This document shows, piece by piece, positions 38,094-48,607 of a stretch of DNA of 64,000 nucleotides (positions within the stretch are counted from its first letter, which is position 1; each line of letters starts with the position of its first letter). Where the stretch lies: positions 1,178,001-1,242,000 of the forward strand of contig VRMN01000002.1 of assembly GCA_008690995.1 (NCBI GenBank), in the 5' to 3' direction. The translations under genes were made by a program, and so were the position numbers. The notes below the pieces were generated by a model that saw nothing but the letters and a program-made list of their open reading frames with translations, was not told the origin of the DNA and did no database searches. The DNA is from Porphyridium purpureum (taxonomy: Eukaryota > Rhodophyta > Bangiophyceae > Porphyridiales > Porphyridiaceae).

Positions 38094-38235
38094 TTTATCT
38101 CAGAGTTGCTATGTTGAGAAGGCGCCGACGCACGCGCACGCGCGGACACTTACAAAACAGGAACACATGCGCGGGGTCTCTGTCTTTCTCTCTCTTTCTA
38201 CATTATACACATCGATTGCCGATATCTCGTTGGTT

Positions 38236-39171
38236 TTACACGTGCCACATGCTCCTGCGGCAAACGGGACACTCGTCGTGACCCAGTCTTGCCCACTCAT
38301 CAATGCACTTGTGGTGGAACATGTGGTCACAGTCTGGCAACCGCACCACGCAGACGCGCGTCTCCGCGTCGTCCTGTCCGTCCACCGACAGTGCGTCAGA
38401 GTTGAAGCCGCCAAGACAGATGAAGCACTGCAGCTCCTGCAGATTGTCCAACTCGCCCATTTCCGCGGCGGAGAGCGCCGGGAGCTTGCCCGGCAGCTCC
38501 TTCCGCCGCGCTTCGCGGTCGCCTCTCGGTCTCGCGGTATCATATACCGCAAGTTCGGCATGCTGCAGGACCCAAAAGCGCGTGAATAACATGCACGCGA
38601 ACATGGACACGCCCACAAGCACGCAAAACGTAGTGCTCACTGCGGCCTGTACGGTGACGCTGCTGCTCGACAGCGCCACCTGCTCATATTTATCAGACGT
38701 CATCTTGACTGATGCATGGGACGTCTCATTGTACCAGCACAAGTACTCCTTGCCCGGTTGAAACCTCGCGGCAAACGCCTCGGCCGCGTTTCGATCGTAC
38801 GTATATTTTCTAGTGGCAGAGCGCATCGCGATGGTGACATTATCCAGATCGACATCCGGCGTCCTGTCGCGCGGCAGCAAGTACGTATTTTGCACTGTAA
38901 TTTCCGAGCGCCATCCCGTCAAGTCTGGGAACAAGTCCACCGTAAACGGTGTCGACGCGGTGGCGGCCTGGACGGGGCACTTCGTCTCTGCCCAGCCGGC
39001 GTAGATTTGCTCGTGATACACGCCCCAGCTCTGGAGCGTCCAGTACAGCACACCCGCAAACACCAGCATGTTCAGCACAATGGCGACTGTGAAGTACACG
39101 ATGTACCACCGATACGACAGGGGCACGCACGCCCGCGCAAGCCAGCTGCGGCCCGCACTGCGCGGCGGCAT
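38236..39171 (-). CDS. RING-H2 E3 ubiquitin ligase with two membrane helices
   Basis: A 311-residue membrane E3. The first helix is at about residues 20-45 (YIVYFTVAIVLNMLVFAGVLY), followed by a lumenal or outer domain of about 120 residues, then a second helix (TTFCVLVGVSMFACMLF). The C-terminal RING-H2 reads CFICLGGF, a long loop, LPDCDHMFHHKCIDEWARLGH and CPVC, with all eight zinc ligands present. The loop between the second and third ligands is longer than usual. The first ATG in frame is at 39171; sequence upstream gives only a GTG. Substrate and compartment are unknown. Confidence 0.87.
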   Translation of the reverse strand: MPPRSAGRSWLARACVPLSYRWYIVYFTVAIVLNMLVFAGVLYWTLQSWGVYHEQIYAGWAETKCPVQAATASTPFTVDLFPDLTGWRSEITVQNTYLLPRDRTPDVDLDNVTIAMRSATRKYTYDRNAAEAFAARFQPGKEYLCWYNETSHASVKMTSDKYEQVALSSSSVTVQAAVSTTFCVLVGVSMFACMLFTRFWVLQHAELAVYDTARPRGDREARRKELPGKLPALSAAEMGELDNLQELQCFICLGGFNSDALSVDGQDDAETRVCVVRLPDCDHMFHHKCIDEWARLGHDECPVCRRSMWHV

Positions 39172-39551
39172 GCTCCCACACCGCGAGCCCCCGTCCCTCC
39201 CCACGTCCGTCCCTCACACACACACACACAACGTGCCTCTACCCCCCCTTCACATCCCCATCGCCACCCCCCCGTCTCACCTCTACCTCGTCTCACCTCC
39301 ACCTGCCTCACCCCCTGCACATCTCTCTCTCGCTCTCCCCGCGCCCCGTCCCTCTCCTTTCCCGCAAACAGTTCCACAGCGATTCCAGTCACGTCTCGCC
39401 TCACCGCGCAACCCCTTTTTCGACCCGCTTTCTCTACGCGAATCGCATGTCTCCCCATTACTCATAATCACAATAACCTTGCGCCGCTGCTACATGTTTA
39501 TTGTTTCGCGCTTTCAGCAACTTCCGCCACAAGGCATACTTTCGGCTCGGT

Positions 39552-39584
<33 letters not shown>

Positions 39585-39827
39585 TTTTTACCACGCATGC
39601 CTTGATTCTGTGGCTTACGTGGTTAGAGTACAGCTGAATGGGCACTTCATACTAAAACGGCGCCGGTCATCTATGCCGGTCTATTTTTGGACGGACAGAA
39701 CACACGTCATCGCCACGGACGGTCAGGGAAAAAGCGGTTTAGGTCAGAGCCGCTTACACGGGCGCCTCGTTCTTTCCTGGGGAAGCGGGGAAGGGTGTTC
39801 AGCGACGCTGTACAGTGATGTGTGGAT
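39172..39827. other. Intergenic region with microsatellites
   Basis: It lies between the RING start and the RIOX1 stop. It has a (CA)n tract near 39218-39231, C-rich sequence (a purine-rich leader for the RING gene on the minus strand), GTACAG at 39628-39633 and CTGTACAG at 39808-39815. No gene is supported. Confidence 0.4.
39553..39582. repeat. (GT)15 microsatellite
   Basis: Thirty bases of uninterrupted GT dinucleotides. Confidence 0.97.
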
Positions 39828-41594
39828 TCACGTCTCGGAGGTTGGGCGCGTTGAGGGAAGCGCGCCAGTGGGCGTGGTGGCGTGCGGTGTACGAATGGAA
39901 AGGATGCCCTCGTCGAAGAGCGCCTGTGCAATGCCGACCTTGTCTGCGTCCGAGCCGGTTTCGTGACTCAGGTCGGACACAAGCACCCAGTGCGGTTCGA
40001 TTGTCGTGAGCAGCGTTTCCAGAGCGGGCGCGTCGTCCAGCTCAAAGTCAAGCGGCGAAAGCGCGCGCTCGTGGTACACGCGTCCGTTCGCGGCGCAGTG
40101 GTACACAACGGCCTTGTCGCCTTCGATCGTGAGCCGCGCAACGCCAGGTCGGACAAGTCGGCACGCCGTGCTGGCGTCAATCGTGTGCGCGCCGCCAGCA
40201 CTCGTACACAGCCGCTCCGCAGCGCTGAGCGCAGGCGACTGCCGATCCGATAAAAAGCGCACCGCCATGTCATCGCACCCCGCATCAATGAGCGCGATCG
40301 CCCGCTTGCACACGCGCATGATTCTGCTCGAAGCTTCCGCTCTGAATTGTTCGCGCAAGCGTTGGGTATTATCCTGCGGTGCGTCTTCATCTTTCGTGCC
40401 CTGGCTATGCTGCGCTTCGATATCCCTGCTTTCGTTGACCGGGTCAGAGGGCTCGTGCATGACGCCCATGTAAGCCTGGAAGTTGAGCGGCAGTCCCTGG
40501 CGCATCGATTGGTTCTTCGAGACGACGGCAGTGAGTGCTTGTGGGAAAAGAATGTCCAAAAAGTCGGCCCACGACCAGTTTTGCATAACGCTGACCGTCA
40601 GGTGCAGTGAGTGACCCTTGCTCTCCTGCTCGGTGTTGGCGTGATGAATCCAGCCCCTTGGCATGTACAGTACATCACCAGGCTGCAATGTACAATCGAT
40701 CACGGGCTTGCATCCGCTCAAGTCGGCCTCGGAAAAGTCGGGCGAGCTTGCGCGGGGGAGTGTGTCTTCCTTGCTCAAGGGTGCATACACGCGCCACCGC
40801 TTCTCGCCTTCGAGCTGTAGAACAAACGCTTCAATGTCATCATAGTGGGGCGCAAACCCCTGCGCATGGCCACCCGGAGTCAGGTAAGCGTTCGCGCCGA
40901 CCATGCAGCCAAACTCTGTCTCGAGGGTGGATAAGAGCGCATGCACAGAGTCTGAGAGCTTATGTGGACACAGCATGCGAATCGTCCATCCCTTTTCCTC
41001 AAAACCCTTCCACATCTTGTCGGGGTCGATCGCGCCGTTTCTGACCTGACCCTCATCGTCGTCTTTCATTCGATCAAAGTTGGCGCGATACTTTCCCTTT
41101 CCATCGCCATGATCTGCGTATGCCGTCACGTTGATGTCTGTTCCAAAGTGCAGCTTGCGCGTCTCCAGCTGCCGTCTGATTTCCTGCAAGGAAAGAATTC
41201 CGCGGAGCCTTGTCCTGTACTCGGCCTCTTCGCACCCGAACGCTTTGGCGCTTGCCCACGAAACGAGCAGCGGCTTTTTTTCCCAAACGTCTTGATAAAA
41301 CTGTGGGACGGAGCACCCGCTCGGGCTCAGGAGCGAACGCAATACTGCCGTTGCCATCTCCTGGTGGCTCGCGGAGCTCTTTACTCCAGGATTCTTATCA
41401 CCGTGTGGGACATGATTCATGGGCACCAGATCGCACTCGGAACGCGTTGCCGAAACAAGCTGCGTCTCTGCTGCCCGCTTCGTGCGCTTTCTGGGCTCCT
41501 TTCCTCCACTTACATTGCCTAGATGTTCTCGGCCAATCAGCGGCCTCTTCAGCATTGCCTTCTTCCCGCTGCCTGTACGACTTGCCTTCTTCAT
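39828..41594 (-). CDS. RIOX1: JmjC ribosomal oxygenase, RIOX1/NO66-like
   Basis: A 588-residue Fe(II)/2-oxoglutarate oxygenase of the NO66/MINA53 group, which hydroxylates ribosomal proteins and has been reported to demethylate histone H3. The basic N-terminus (KKASRTGSGKK, PRKRTKR) suggests nuclear or nucleolar location. The JmjC core at about residues 95-345 has FYQDVWEKKPLL, GFAPHYDDIEAFVLQLEG (HxD metal ligands), DVLYMPRGWIHHA, and GHSLHLTVS with the distal His. A helical dimerisation region and a winged-helix-like C-terminus follow, as in family members. The first ATG (MKKASRTG) is at 41594; the codon before it is GTG. It is divergent from a phosphotransferase gene 340 bases away. Confidence 0.9.
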   Translation of the reverse strand: MKKASRTGSGKKAMLKRPLIGREHLGNVSGGKEPRKRTKRAAETQLVSATRSECDLVPMNHVPHGDKNPGVKSSASHQEMATAVLRSLLSPSGCSVPQFYQDVWEKKPLLVSWASAKAFGCEEAEYRTRLRGILSLQEIRRQLETRKLHFGTDINVTAYADHGDGKGKYRANFDRMKDDDEGQVRNGAIDPDKMWKGFEEKGWTIRMLCPHKLSDSVHALLSTLETEFGCMVGANAYLTPGGHAQGFAPHYDDIEAFVLQLEGEKRWRVYAPLSKEDTLPRASSPDFSEADLSGCKPVIDCTLQPGDVLYMPRGWIHHANTEQESKGHSLHLTVSVMQNWSWADFLDILFPQALTAVVSKNQSMRQGLPLNFQAYMGVMHEPSDPVNESRDIEAQHSQGTKDEDAPQDNTQRLREQFRAEASSRIMRVCKRAIALIDAGCDDMAVRFLSDRQSPALSAAERLCTSAGGAHTIDASTACRLVRPGVARLTIEGDKAVVYHCAANGRVYHERALSPLDFELDDAPALETLLTTIEPHWVLVSDLSHETGSDADKVGIAQALFDEGILSIRTPHATTPTGALPSTRPTSET

Positions 41595-41934
41595 CACGCC
41601 AAACTAACACACGCACGCCGGCTCTTCGCGCCCTGCACGCTTACAAGATGCATGTGCCACTTCCGGAAATCCAAATCGGCCAGCGTATGTTTGCGCGGCT
41701 GTGACGACAGTTGAGAGGCAGGAGGGGCATGCCGATATAAGTAGATGGCGGGCGACGCCATGCGTCGGTCTGGTTTCGTGAGTCTCTGTAAGAACGGCGC
41801 AGCTCATACGCCAACACGAGAAGGCGACAGAGACGCGCTGGCATTCATTGCGACTAGAACTCGAAGAGCGATTCGTGGAGCGCAACGCCAGTCGTTGGAA
41901 ACAGCGAGAATTGGAAGCATTGGGCTGCGCACTC
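41595..41934. other. Divergent region RIOX1 / phosphotransferase
   Basis: No CTGTAC motif and no gene is seen. The right part is open in several frames, so an upstream exon of the phosphotransferase gene cannot be excluded. Confidence 0.3.
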
Positions 41935-43446
41935 ATGACCGGCTTTTCGATTGACGGAAGTCTGCGCTCGCAATCGAGCCTGAATGTTTACAGGAGCGAC
42001 AGCGCGCTGCACTCGCAGCCCAGCCTCAGGTACACGGACTCGATCACGCGGAAGAAGTCCACCCCACTCGACTACTTGCTCGTAGTCGAAGACAAGTCAG
42101 AGGCAGATGGTGCGAAAGGTTTGGACTTGTCGCATGGATTGTTTCGCAGCGACGGAACGCCCGTGCCGTCCTTCAAGCTGCTCGACTTCAATGACGAGCT
42201 CTTCCTCGAGGTAGCGCGCGGGCTCGGCGGAATGCTGGTGTCCTATGAAGAGTCCGCCCGCAAGGTCGATGCGAGCGCTGGAATTCTCCACAAGATTGGC
42301 CAAGTGGTGGATCCGTCAGAGATGGACGCACCTTTCCAGGGCATGAAGAGGTTTGATGTGACGTACGAAAACGAGCACTGCGAGTACATCTGCAAAAGCG
42401 TTGTCGTTAAAGTGAAACAGGGCGATCAGCAGGCGCTCGAAGACACTGTAGCGGATATATTCCGCGGCAAAGACGAAGCCTTCTCAAATCTTCCGCCGAT
42501 TGACTATTGGACGAAGGGTGTGCTGGCTCGAGATATCTATGTATTCCGCGACTTCCAGGATGTGGGGGAGTTTTGGCGTATCGCCCCCGAAATATACTAT
42601 GCCCACGCGGACCCCGCGCGCGGTCACCATGTGATTGCCATGGAGGACATTGCATCACAGGCAGTCTCTGAGAAGCTGAGTCTCGAGCCGGGCGAGTTCT
42701 CGACCATGTCCGAACTCAAAGTCATCATCCGCGATATTTCTAGGTTTCATGCCGTACACATGGGCCAGACCGACTCGCTAAGGGATCGATACGCCAACGC
42801 TGACAAATGGCTACTGGCTCACGACATCCAATTCAAGGACGCGCGTAGTTTTGAGTCGATCCGCGTCGTGCACAAGAGGAATGTAGAACGCTACGCGGAC
42901 GCGTACAGCGGGCCATTTGGCCGTATCGTGGACAAACTGGTCGAGAACATGCCGGAGCTGATCGACGAGATAAATAGATTGGCGCGCGAGCACAAGCTGG
43001 AGACCGTCATTCACGGCGACTTTTCGACGCGCAACTGCTGCCTGCGCGCCGGCGGGGAGCGAGCGCTGGTGTACGACTGGGAGCTGATGGCCATTGGCAT
43101 TCCATGCATTGACATCACGGAGCTCTTGTACTTTGGCCTGCATCCTCGAGACGCCACGAGGGAGACATTTTTCGAGCTTGCGCGCTTTTCGCACGCATGC
43201 CTCGTGGAGTCTGTCGCTGCCGTGGGCAATCCCGTTGCCGTGTGTGACTTTGAGACGTATCTGCACGCGTTCTGCCTGACATGGCTGCGGCATTGCGTGC
43301 TGCGCACCGCGCTGTTCGTGTACTTCCAGGCCGGCGAGACGCTAGACTGCGTGGTCGAACTGGCTGTCGAGGTCACCAAGCAGTTTGTCCAGGTTGCGCT
43401 GGCTACGCTGCCGGAATCATGTCCAATCCGAACCAAGCTCGGCTAA
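41935..43446 (+). CDS. Phosphotransferase-like kinase (APH/CHK superfamily)
   Basis: A 503-residue member of the aminoglycoside-phosphotransferase/choline-kinase-like fold. Near residue 359 is the catalytic Brenner motif VIHGDFSTRNCC, followed by the metal-binding YDWELMAIG and the PCIDITELL segment typical of the group. The N-terminal lobe includes YICKSVVVKVKQGDQQ (Lys strand) and FRDFQDVGEFWRIAPEIYY, where families with small-molecule substrates keep a hinge. The substrate is unknown; no choline- or fructosamine-kinase signature stands out. The first 60 residues are Ser-rich. The ATG at 41935 is the first in frame; upstream in-frame codons are non-ATG. Confidence 0.75.
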   Translation: MTGFSIDGSLRSQSSLNVYRSDSALHSQPSLRYTDSITRKKSTPLDYLLVVEDKSEADGAKGLDLSHGLFRSDGTPVPSFKLLDFNDELFLEVARGLGGMLVSYEESARKVDASAGILHKIGQVVDPSEMDAPFQGMKRFDVTYENEHCEYICKSVVVKVKQGDQQALEDTVADIFRGKDEAFSNLPPIDYWTKGVLARDIYVFRDFQDVGEFWRIAPEIYYAHADPARGHHVIAMEDIASQAVSEKLSLEPGEFSTMSELKVIIRDISRFHAVHMGQTDSLRDRYANADKWLLAHDIQFKDARSFESIRVVHKRNVERYADAYSGPFGRIVDKLVENMPELIDEINRLAREHKLETVIHGDFSTRNCCLRAGGERALVYDWELMAIGIPCIDITELLYFGLHPRDATRETFFELARFSHACLVESVAAVGNPVAVCDFETYLHAFCLTWLRHCVLRTALFVYFQAGETLDCVVELAVEVTKQFVQVALATLPESCPIRTKLG

Positions 43447-43656
43447 GCCGCCGCGCGCCCCATTTTCCGTTTCACGGGTGTACAGTTTGCGCTTTCTTGA
43501 ATTGTAGGGTACACTGAAAGGTACAGCGTTTCATGTTTATCTCGGAGCGTGCGTGGAAGGAAAACCGAATGGGATGAATCTGCTGCTGGTGGTGTCGAGG
43601 TTGTGTGGGTGTTTGGCGTGTGATGGAGGCGAGGGAGACAGGCGGATGGAGGCGCG

Positions 43657-45363
43657 ATGGGCGCGCGTATTGGAAATGCGGTGAGGCGCGATCTTCCGCG
43701 CGCACTGCGCAACTGCGAGCGCATGCAGGAGCTCGAGCTGGAGCTGAAGCGCGTGCTGGCCGTGGACGTGCTGTGCGGTGGCGGCGCCTCTGCAATGCAG
43801 CGCCACATGTCGCGTGGCAAGCTGCCCGTGCGTGAGCGCGTGCACCGGCTCCTGGACCCGCTCAGCCCGTTTCTCGAGTTATCGCAGCTCGCGGGATACA
43901 AGCTGTATGACGAAAAGCCTATTCTGCCGGCGGGCGGTGTCGTCACCGGCATTGGAAAAGTGCACGGTCACCTCGTCATGGTGGTGGCCAATGACGCCAC
44001 CGTAAGCGGCGGGACATACTTTCCCATAACAGTGAAGAAGCACTTGCGCGCACAGCACATTGCGCAGCAATGCGGCTTGCCGTGTGTGTACCTTGTCGAC
44101 TCTGGGGGCGCGTACTTGCCGCGGCAAGCAGACGTGTTTCCAGATCGTGACCACTTTGGGCGCATCTTCTTCAATCAGGCACGCATGTCAGCGGCAGGAC
44201 TCGCACAAATTGCCGTGGTTATGGGCAGCTGCACCGCCGGCGGCGCGTACGTACCGGCTATGGCCGACGAGGCCATCATTGTGAGAAAAACGGGCTCCAT
44301 TTTCCTGGGTGGGCCGCCGCTGGTGAAGGCAGCCACGGGCGAGGACGTGTCGGTTGAAGAACTTGGGGGTGCCGAAATGCACTGCTCAAAGTCTGGCGTC
44401 GCAGACTACTTGGCCGAAAACGATGAGCACGCGCTGCAACTGGCTCGCGACGCTATGGCTCAGCGCGTGACCGCGTTCACGACAGGCTCATCAGCAGCCT
44501 CCTCGTCTGCGCCCACCTTTGACGCGCCGCTGTTCCCAATCGATGACTTGCGATATATTATTCCATCCGACTCCAAGGAAATGTACGACGTGCGCGAGGT
44601 ATTGGCGCGGCTGGTGGACGGCAGTCGCTTTCACGAGTTCAAGCCAACTTACGGCGCGTCCTTGGTCACCGGCTGGGCGCACGTTCATGGCCAAGTGGTG
44701 GGCATTCTGGCCAACAATGGCATTCTTTTCAGCGAGTCGGCCAACAAGGCGGCGCATTTCATCCAACTCTGCGAGCAGCGCGCCATCCCGCTGCTTTTTC
44801 TGCACAACGTTTCTGGTTTCATGGTAGGTTCAGCATACGAGCAGGGCGGCATTGCTAAGCACGGCGCAAAGTGGGTAAATGCCGTGTCCAATGCTCGCGT
44901 TCCCAAGATCTCGCTGCTCATCGGCGGATCGCACGGCGCCGCCAATTATGCCATGTGCGGGCGTGCGTATGATCCCCATTTTTTGCTCACTTGGCCGAAT
45001 GCCAAAATCTCCGTCATGGGCGGCACACAAGCCGCGAACGTGCTGTATACCATTCAGCGCGATGCCGCTGCACAGCGTGACGGCCAGAAGAAGAAAGCAA
45101 ATGCTGTCTCGGCCGAGAGGGACGCAGACGGCGCGGCGCAGGAGCTCAAACTCAAGCAAGAAATTGAGAGTAAGTTTGAGCAAGAAGGCAGCGTCTACTA
45201 CGCCGGCGCGCGGCTCTGGGACGACGGATGCATTTTGCCGACTGACAGTCGCAAGGTGCTCGCATTGTGCCTGGCAGCGGCGGCGGCTGGGAACCGTTCC
45301 GTCGCAGCTCCTAGCACCCATGTCCGCACAGCTGGCAGTACGTTTGGCGTGTTCCGCATGTAA
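43657..45363 (+). CDS. MCCC2: Methylcrotonyl-CoA carboxylase beta subunit
   Basis: Carboxyltransferase beta subunit of 3-methylcrotonyl-CoA carboxylase, in the mitochondrial leucine breakdown pathway. It moves carboxyl from biotin on the alpha subunit to the acyl-CoA. The 568-residue length fits. Typical segments are [82 protein letters not shown] and [10 protein letters not shown]. The longer region around residues 270-300 and the AAAQR insert near 470 are as in eukaryotic forms. The N-terminus [19 protein letters not shown] is short and basic, a possible import signal. GTACAG motifs lie 130-180 bases upstream. Confidence 0.95.
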   Translation: MGARIGNAVRRDLPRALRNCERMQELELELKRVLAVDVLCGGGASAMQRHMSRGKLPVRERVHRLLDPLSPFLELSQLAGYKLYDEKPILPAGGVVTGIGKVHGHLVMVVANDATVSGGTYFPITVKKHLRAQHIAQQCGLPCVYLVDSGGAYLPRQADVFPDRDHFGRIFFNQARMSAAGLAQIAVVMGSCTAGGAYVPAMADEAIIVRKTGSIFLGGPPLVKAATGEDVSVEELGGAEMHCSKSGVADYLAENDEHALQLARDAMAQRVTAFTTGSSAASSSAPTFDAPLFPIDDLRYIIPSDSKEMYDVREVLARLVDGSRFHEFKPTYGASLVTGWAHVHGQVVGILANNGILFSESANKAAHFIQLCEQRAIPLLFLHNVSGFMVGSAYEQGGIAKHGAKWVNAVSNARVPKISLLIGGSHGAANYAMCGRAYDPHFLLTWPNAKISVMGGTQAANVLYTIQRDAAAQRDGQKKKANAVSAERDADGAAQELKLKQEIESKFEQEGSVYYAGARLWDDGCILPTDSRKVLALCLAAAAAGNRSVAAPSTHVRTAGSTFGVFRM

Positions 45364-45398
45364 AGGCCACCGATCGAAAGCGCTAATTAAAACAAAGC

Positions 45399-46466
45399 AT
45401 GTTCGTTGCGGGAACGCCGCGTGCGTGGCGATGTCATTGTCGCCCGCGAAATGTCGCGTCACGACGACCGCCTGAGACCATCGCTCATGCGCGCAAGCGG
45501 CGTGCGCTTTTCTGCGCGTCTGCACAGGACGCTGGCCGTGGCGGCAAGGAGCTTTGGCCGAAAAGCAAACTGCTTCTGGATGTTCGCGACGCCGTGGCGT
45601 TTGAACGCTGTCATGTTGCCAACGCGGTGTCCTTTCCTCTGCGTGAGCTGGAGCAGCGCGCGTTTGAACTTCCGCCGCCATACACGCCTGCGCGAATCGT
45701 GATATGCGGCGAATCGATTGCGCAAGTGGAGCACGCGGTCCTCTTCCTAACAGCCAAGGGATGGCAATGCGACGTCCGAGAATGTTTACTGCTAGGTACC
45801 GACGAGGCAAGCGCCTTCTCGAGGTTCAAAACGGAGACCGGGCGATGCACAGCGGTCGTATGGCGGCCGAATGAGTTTTTGGAGCAGCTATTCAGCAGCG
45901 GACCGCTTCCGCTGAGCGCGTACTTACGAGCCGAGCAACAGAAGCTTACTGAAGCTCCAGTGGCGCTGGACTTGGGTTGCGGTAGCGGTCGGGATTTGGT
46001 GTTTCTAAAAATGCACCTCCCCGGCCGCTGGCGCGTCATGGGCTTTGATAATCACTCCTATGCACTTGAACGCGCGAAGGCGTTGGCACAACGGGCAAGT
46101 GTGGACGTGGAGGTGTGCACCGTGGACCTTACGGATGAGCTCCAAGCTGCCCGGCTACCCAAAGCACATCTCGTACATGGCTGCCGCTTCTTGCACCGCC
46201 CGCTCCTCAGGCATGTGCGGGACCACGTCATCCATGTTGGAGGGATATTCATTTGGTCGACGTTCGTCCAGAGCGCGGAGAGCGCGCGCAACATGGCGCC
46301 TCCGTACAAGGAAAAACGGGTGCTTGCCCCCGGTGAGCTCCGAGAGATGTTTTTGGTACCATCTTTACACGTACAGTACGAGCTAATTGAGGAACGCGAC
46401 GGCGTTTTCCTGACTCGCGGGGTTCCAGTGCCCGCGACATTTTTCGCTTGCCGGCGCGTACGCTAG
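45399..46466 (+). CDS. Rhodanese-like domain fused to a methyltransferase
   Basis: A 355-residue protein. Residues about 55-135 look like a rhodanese domain (LLLDVRDAVAFERCHVANAV, RIVICGESIAQVEHAVLFLTAKGW), with a Cys in the expected loop (ICGES). Residues about 185-350 form a Rossmann methyltransferase with the SAM motif LDLGCGSGRDLVFL, an acidic GFDNHSYAL strand, and TVDLTDEL. It could link sulfur or arsenic chemistry to methylation, but the substrate is unknown. The first 45 residues are Arg-rich and acid-poor, compatible with an organelle presequence. It follows MCCC2 by 35 bases on the same strand. Confidence 0.78.
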   Translation: MFVAGTPRAWRCHCRPRNVASRRPPETIAHARKRRALFCASAQDAGRGGKELWPKSKLLLDVRDAVAFERCHVANAVSFPLRELEQRAFELPPPYTPARIVICGESIAQVEHAVLFLTAKGWQCDVRECLLLGTDEASAFSRFKTETGRCTAVVWRPNEFLEQLFSSGPLPLSAYLRAEQQKLTEAPVALDLGCGSGRDLVFLKMHLPGRWRVMGFDNHSYALERAKALAQRASVDVEVCTVDLTDELQAARLPKAHLVHGCRFLHRPLLRHVRDHVIHVGGIFIWSTFVQSAESARNMAPPYKEKRVLAPGELREMFLVPSLHVQYELIEERDGVFLTRGVPVPATFFACRRVR

Positions 46467-46642
46467 TGCACGAACAGCGGTCTAAAGAGAGCATGAAGCA
46501 AACTCATATTGTGTATCATGCAGTTAGATCATTACAAGGTTACACAAGAGAGCAGAAAGACAACAAACCCTGTCTTGCGCTCACAGTAGCATCCTACGAC
46601 ACGAACACGAGTGTGCAAACTTTCATGAGATGCCAAACCCAT

Positions 46643-46849
46643 TCACATCCTTCTACGCTTCAGTTCATGATCTCCCATGAAAAGCCGCACGGTCCATCTC
46701 ATGATGTCAAACCAGATTGTGAAGAGCCGGACGAACGGATACAGCGTTGCCTCTAAACCGTTCACGTAACAGGACACCCCGAAAGCAACTATCAGCACCA
46801 AAAGTGAAAGCGCTAGGGTGACTGGTGCCGAGAACAGCTCGTCTTCCAT
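46643..46849 (-). CDS. Small single-pass membrane protein
   Basis: A 68-residue protein: MEDELFSAPV, one strong membrane helix (VTLALSLLVLIVAFGVSCYV), a second amphipathic or membrane stretch (YPFVRLFTIWFDIMRWTVRLF) and a basic KRRRM end. I do not recognise the family. The ATG at 46849 directly follows a purine-rich leader on the minus strand, the pattern seen at other starts here, which argues for a real gene. Its short length leaves doubt. Confidence 0.55.
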   Translation of the reverse strand: MEDELFSAPVTLALSLLVLIVAFGVSCYVNGLEATLYPFVRLFTIWFDIMRWTVRLFMGDHELKRRRM

Positions 46850-48607
46850 CTCCGCTCCACGTTGTCTTCTTGCCTTTCCTTCTCCCACCTCCCTCACTTA
46901 TCTACCACCGGAACCTGTCACCGCTTTCTTCGCCCGCAAACCCGTTCGTTCACCGTCTTGTAACGCTTCGGTCACATGCCCAACGCAGTAAGCTGTTCCG
47001 ACATGTAACATTCAAACCACATGTGCCGCGGAACAGCTCGTCGCAGCGCGGATCACGCGCATGCGACAGGCAACGGACCGAGCGCGGGTCGATGGTACGC
47101 TCCATTGTGAAGAAGCAAAAAGCTCCGCCGTGGCGCGGTGCGCAACTTGGCACGCAGCGCGTGGCATTGGACGCGTGCGCGGAGTTTTCTTTTTTCTTCT
47201 TGGCCTGGCGTCCTCGAGTGCGTTTAAAGGGCCCGCGTGTGATGGCTGACTCTTCGGGACAGAACACGACAGTGTTGACAAATCAACATCAACGGTCCGC
47301 GCAGACGACAGGCTTCATCCAGTTTGGAAAGATTGAAACGTACAAGTGGCGACGGTGAAATTCGGATGTGAAAGTTACTGCCTTGCAGACGTTGCGCTTC
47401 CCTTCAATCGTCTGCGGGGACAGAGTGGTTTGCTGGATGCGGCGAGCAGCAGTAGGTTTGGGTGTAGACAAGGAAGCGGAGAGGGCATGTGAGACTTGGC
47501 GCCAAGGCAACGTTGACATTTCCTTCCCGTTTTCCTGTTTAATGGTTCTTCCCGTCTTGGTGATGCCAATCCGACCCGTGCCACTGAACGCCGTCCAACC
47601 TGGTGGCACAAGAATCAGCCGTTGGCGTACACTCGACAAGACGAATGTGAAACGCATCGAATGTCTCATCACGGACGTGTGCTGGTCTTGTGAAGGAACA
47701 GAGTAGCTCGCTCGATGTTCTCCAGCGTTCCATTCCAAGACCGGGACGAGCGGCGGCGGCAAAATAGCAGCTGAAATCTGGATGAATTGGATTTTATCGC
47801 GAGAGAGTTTCGCCGGGAGCCCTTAATCTTTGATCCACTTGTGAATGACTGTAAGGTTTGCCCGTGTGGGCAGAGTTCAACGCAACTGTGGCTGCCACGG
47901 CGCCGCGTGTTTCATGCAGCGTTGGATCTCCATCCAGGCATGCTCGATTCTGTCCGTGATCGAACGTGTGCTTACCACTAAATTGAACCCATCCACACTA
48001 CCGAAACGTCGATGCAGACGCACAAGTCACTTACACGCGCTTAAATTGTCGCAGTGAGGAACGACGTGAGGGACAGGGAGGGACAGGAACCAGGAACGAA
48101 GTGGTTGTGTTGTTGTCCTCCCGGTGGGTATTCATGTACATGGGCATGGACGTGCATGAGCATCGAAAGCAATACAGTGCATGTGCGCTCTGAGCTGCCG
48201 TGCATTCGCCCTGTTCGCGCGCGGGGGGTTGTCCTCTGTGGGTGGGAAGAACAGAAGCGCCGTGACCCGGGCGACTCGGAGTGGGGAAACAGATTTAGAG
48301 AATACGGCGCGGGTTGGGAGCGCGCGAGAGAAGAGTGGGAGAGCTGGAGGGCAGGTGCGTTGAAGACAGTGGCGTGAACATCCGTGAAGATTTGGATCCG
48401 CGAATTCACGGATGCAGGGAGCGGCGAGTGGTTGGGCGCGACTGCTCGAAATTTAAAAAAGCTTGACCAGTCCACGAGTGCGTTTCGGCCTGAATCCGGC
48501 GCGCCGCTGCGAAGTGTGCGTTGGGAGGGGAGAGACGGGGCCTGCGTGCTCCGTGAAAGGCGGATTGATGGTCGGTTTGTACTTCTTTATGGGATGAGCA
48601 TGCGAGG
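46850..48607. other. Long intergenic region with one uncertain frame
   Basis: No secure gene. The minus frame at 47289-47819 is listed separately. A plus-strand frame over 47787-47981 also reads weakly like protein. Repeated GGGAGGGACAGG-like purine tracts at about 48060-48100 and 48280-48360 precede the TBC1D23 gene. No RNA gene was recognised. Confidence 0.35.
47289..47819 (-). pseudogene. Uncertain open frame, possible gene fragment
   Basis: A 177-codon minus-strand frame opening after a TAA, with protein-like text such as LPPPLVPVLEWNAGEH, RFTFVLSSVRQRLILVPPGW and TAFSGTGRIGITKTGRTIKQ. It has no ATG near its beginning (first Met in MRHSMRF) and no recognised family. It may be an exon, a decayed fragment or chance. 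Confidence 0.28.

Noticed and set aside
38716-39966. A 416-residue plus-strand frame
   Set aside because: It is antisense to the RING gene and RIOX1 end and runs through the (GT)n repeat. No domain is visible.
43657-46466. Operon-like reading of MCCC2 and the rhodanese-methyltransferase
   Set aside because: The 35-base gap is short, but the organism is eukaryotic and other close neighbours here are unrelated in function. Shared transcription is not supported.
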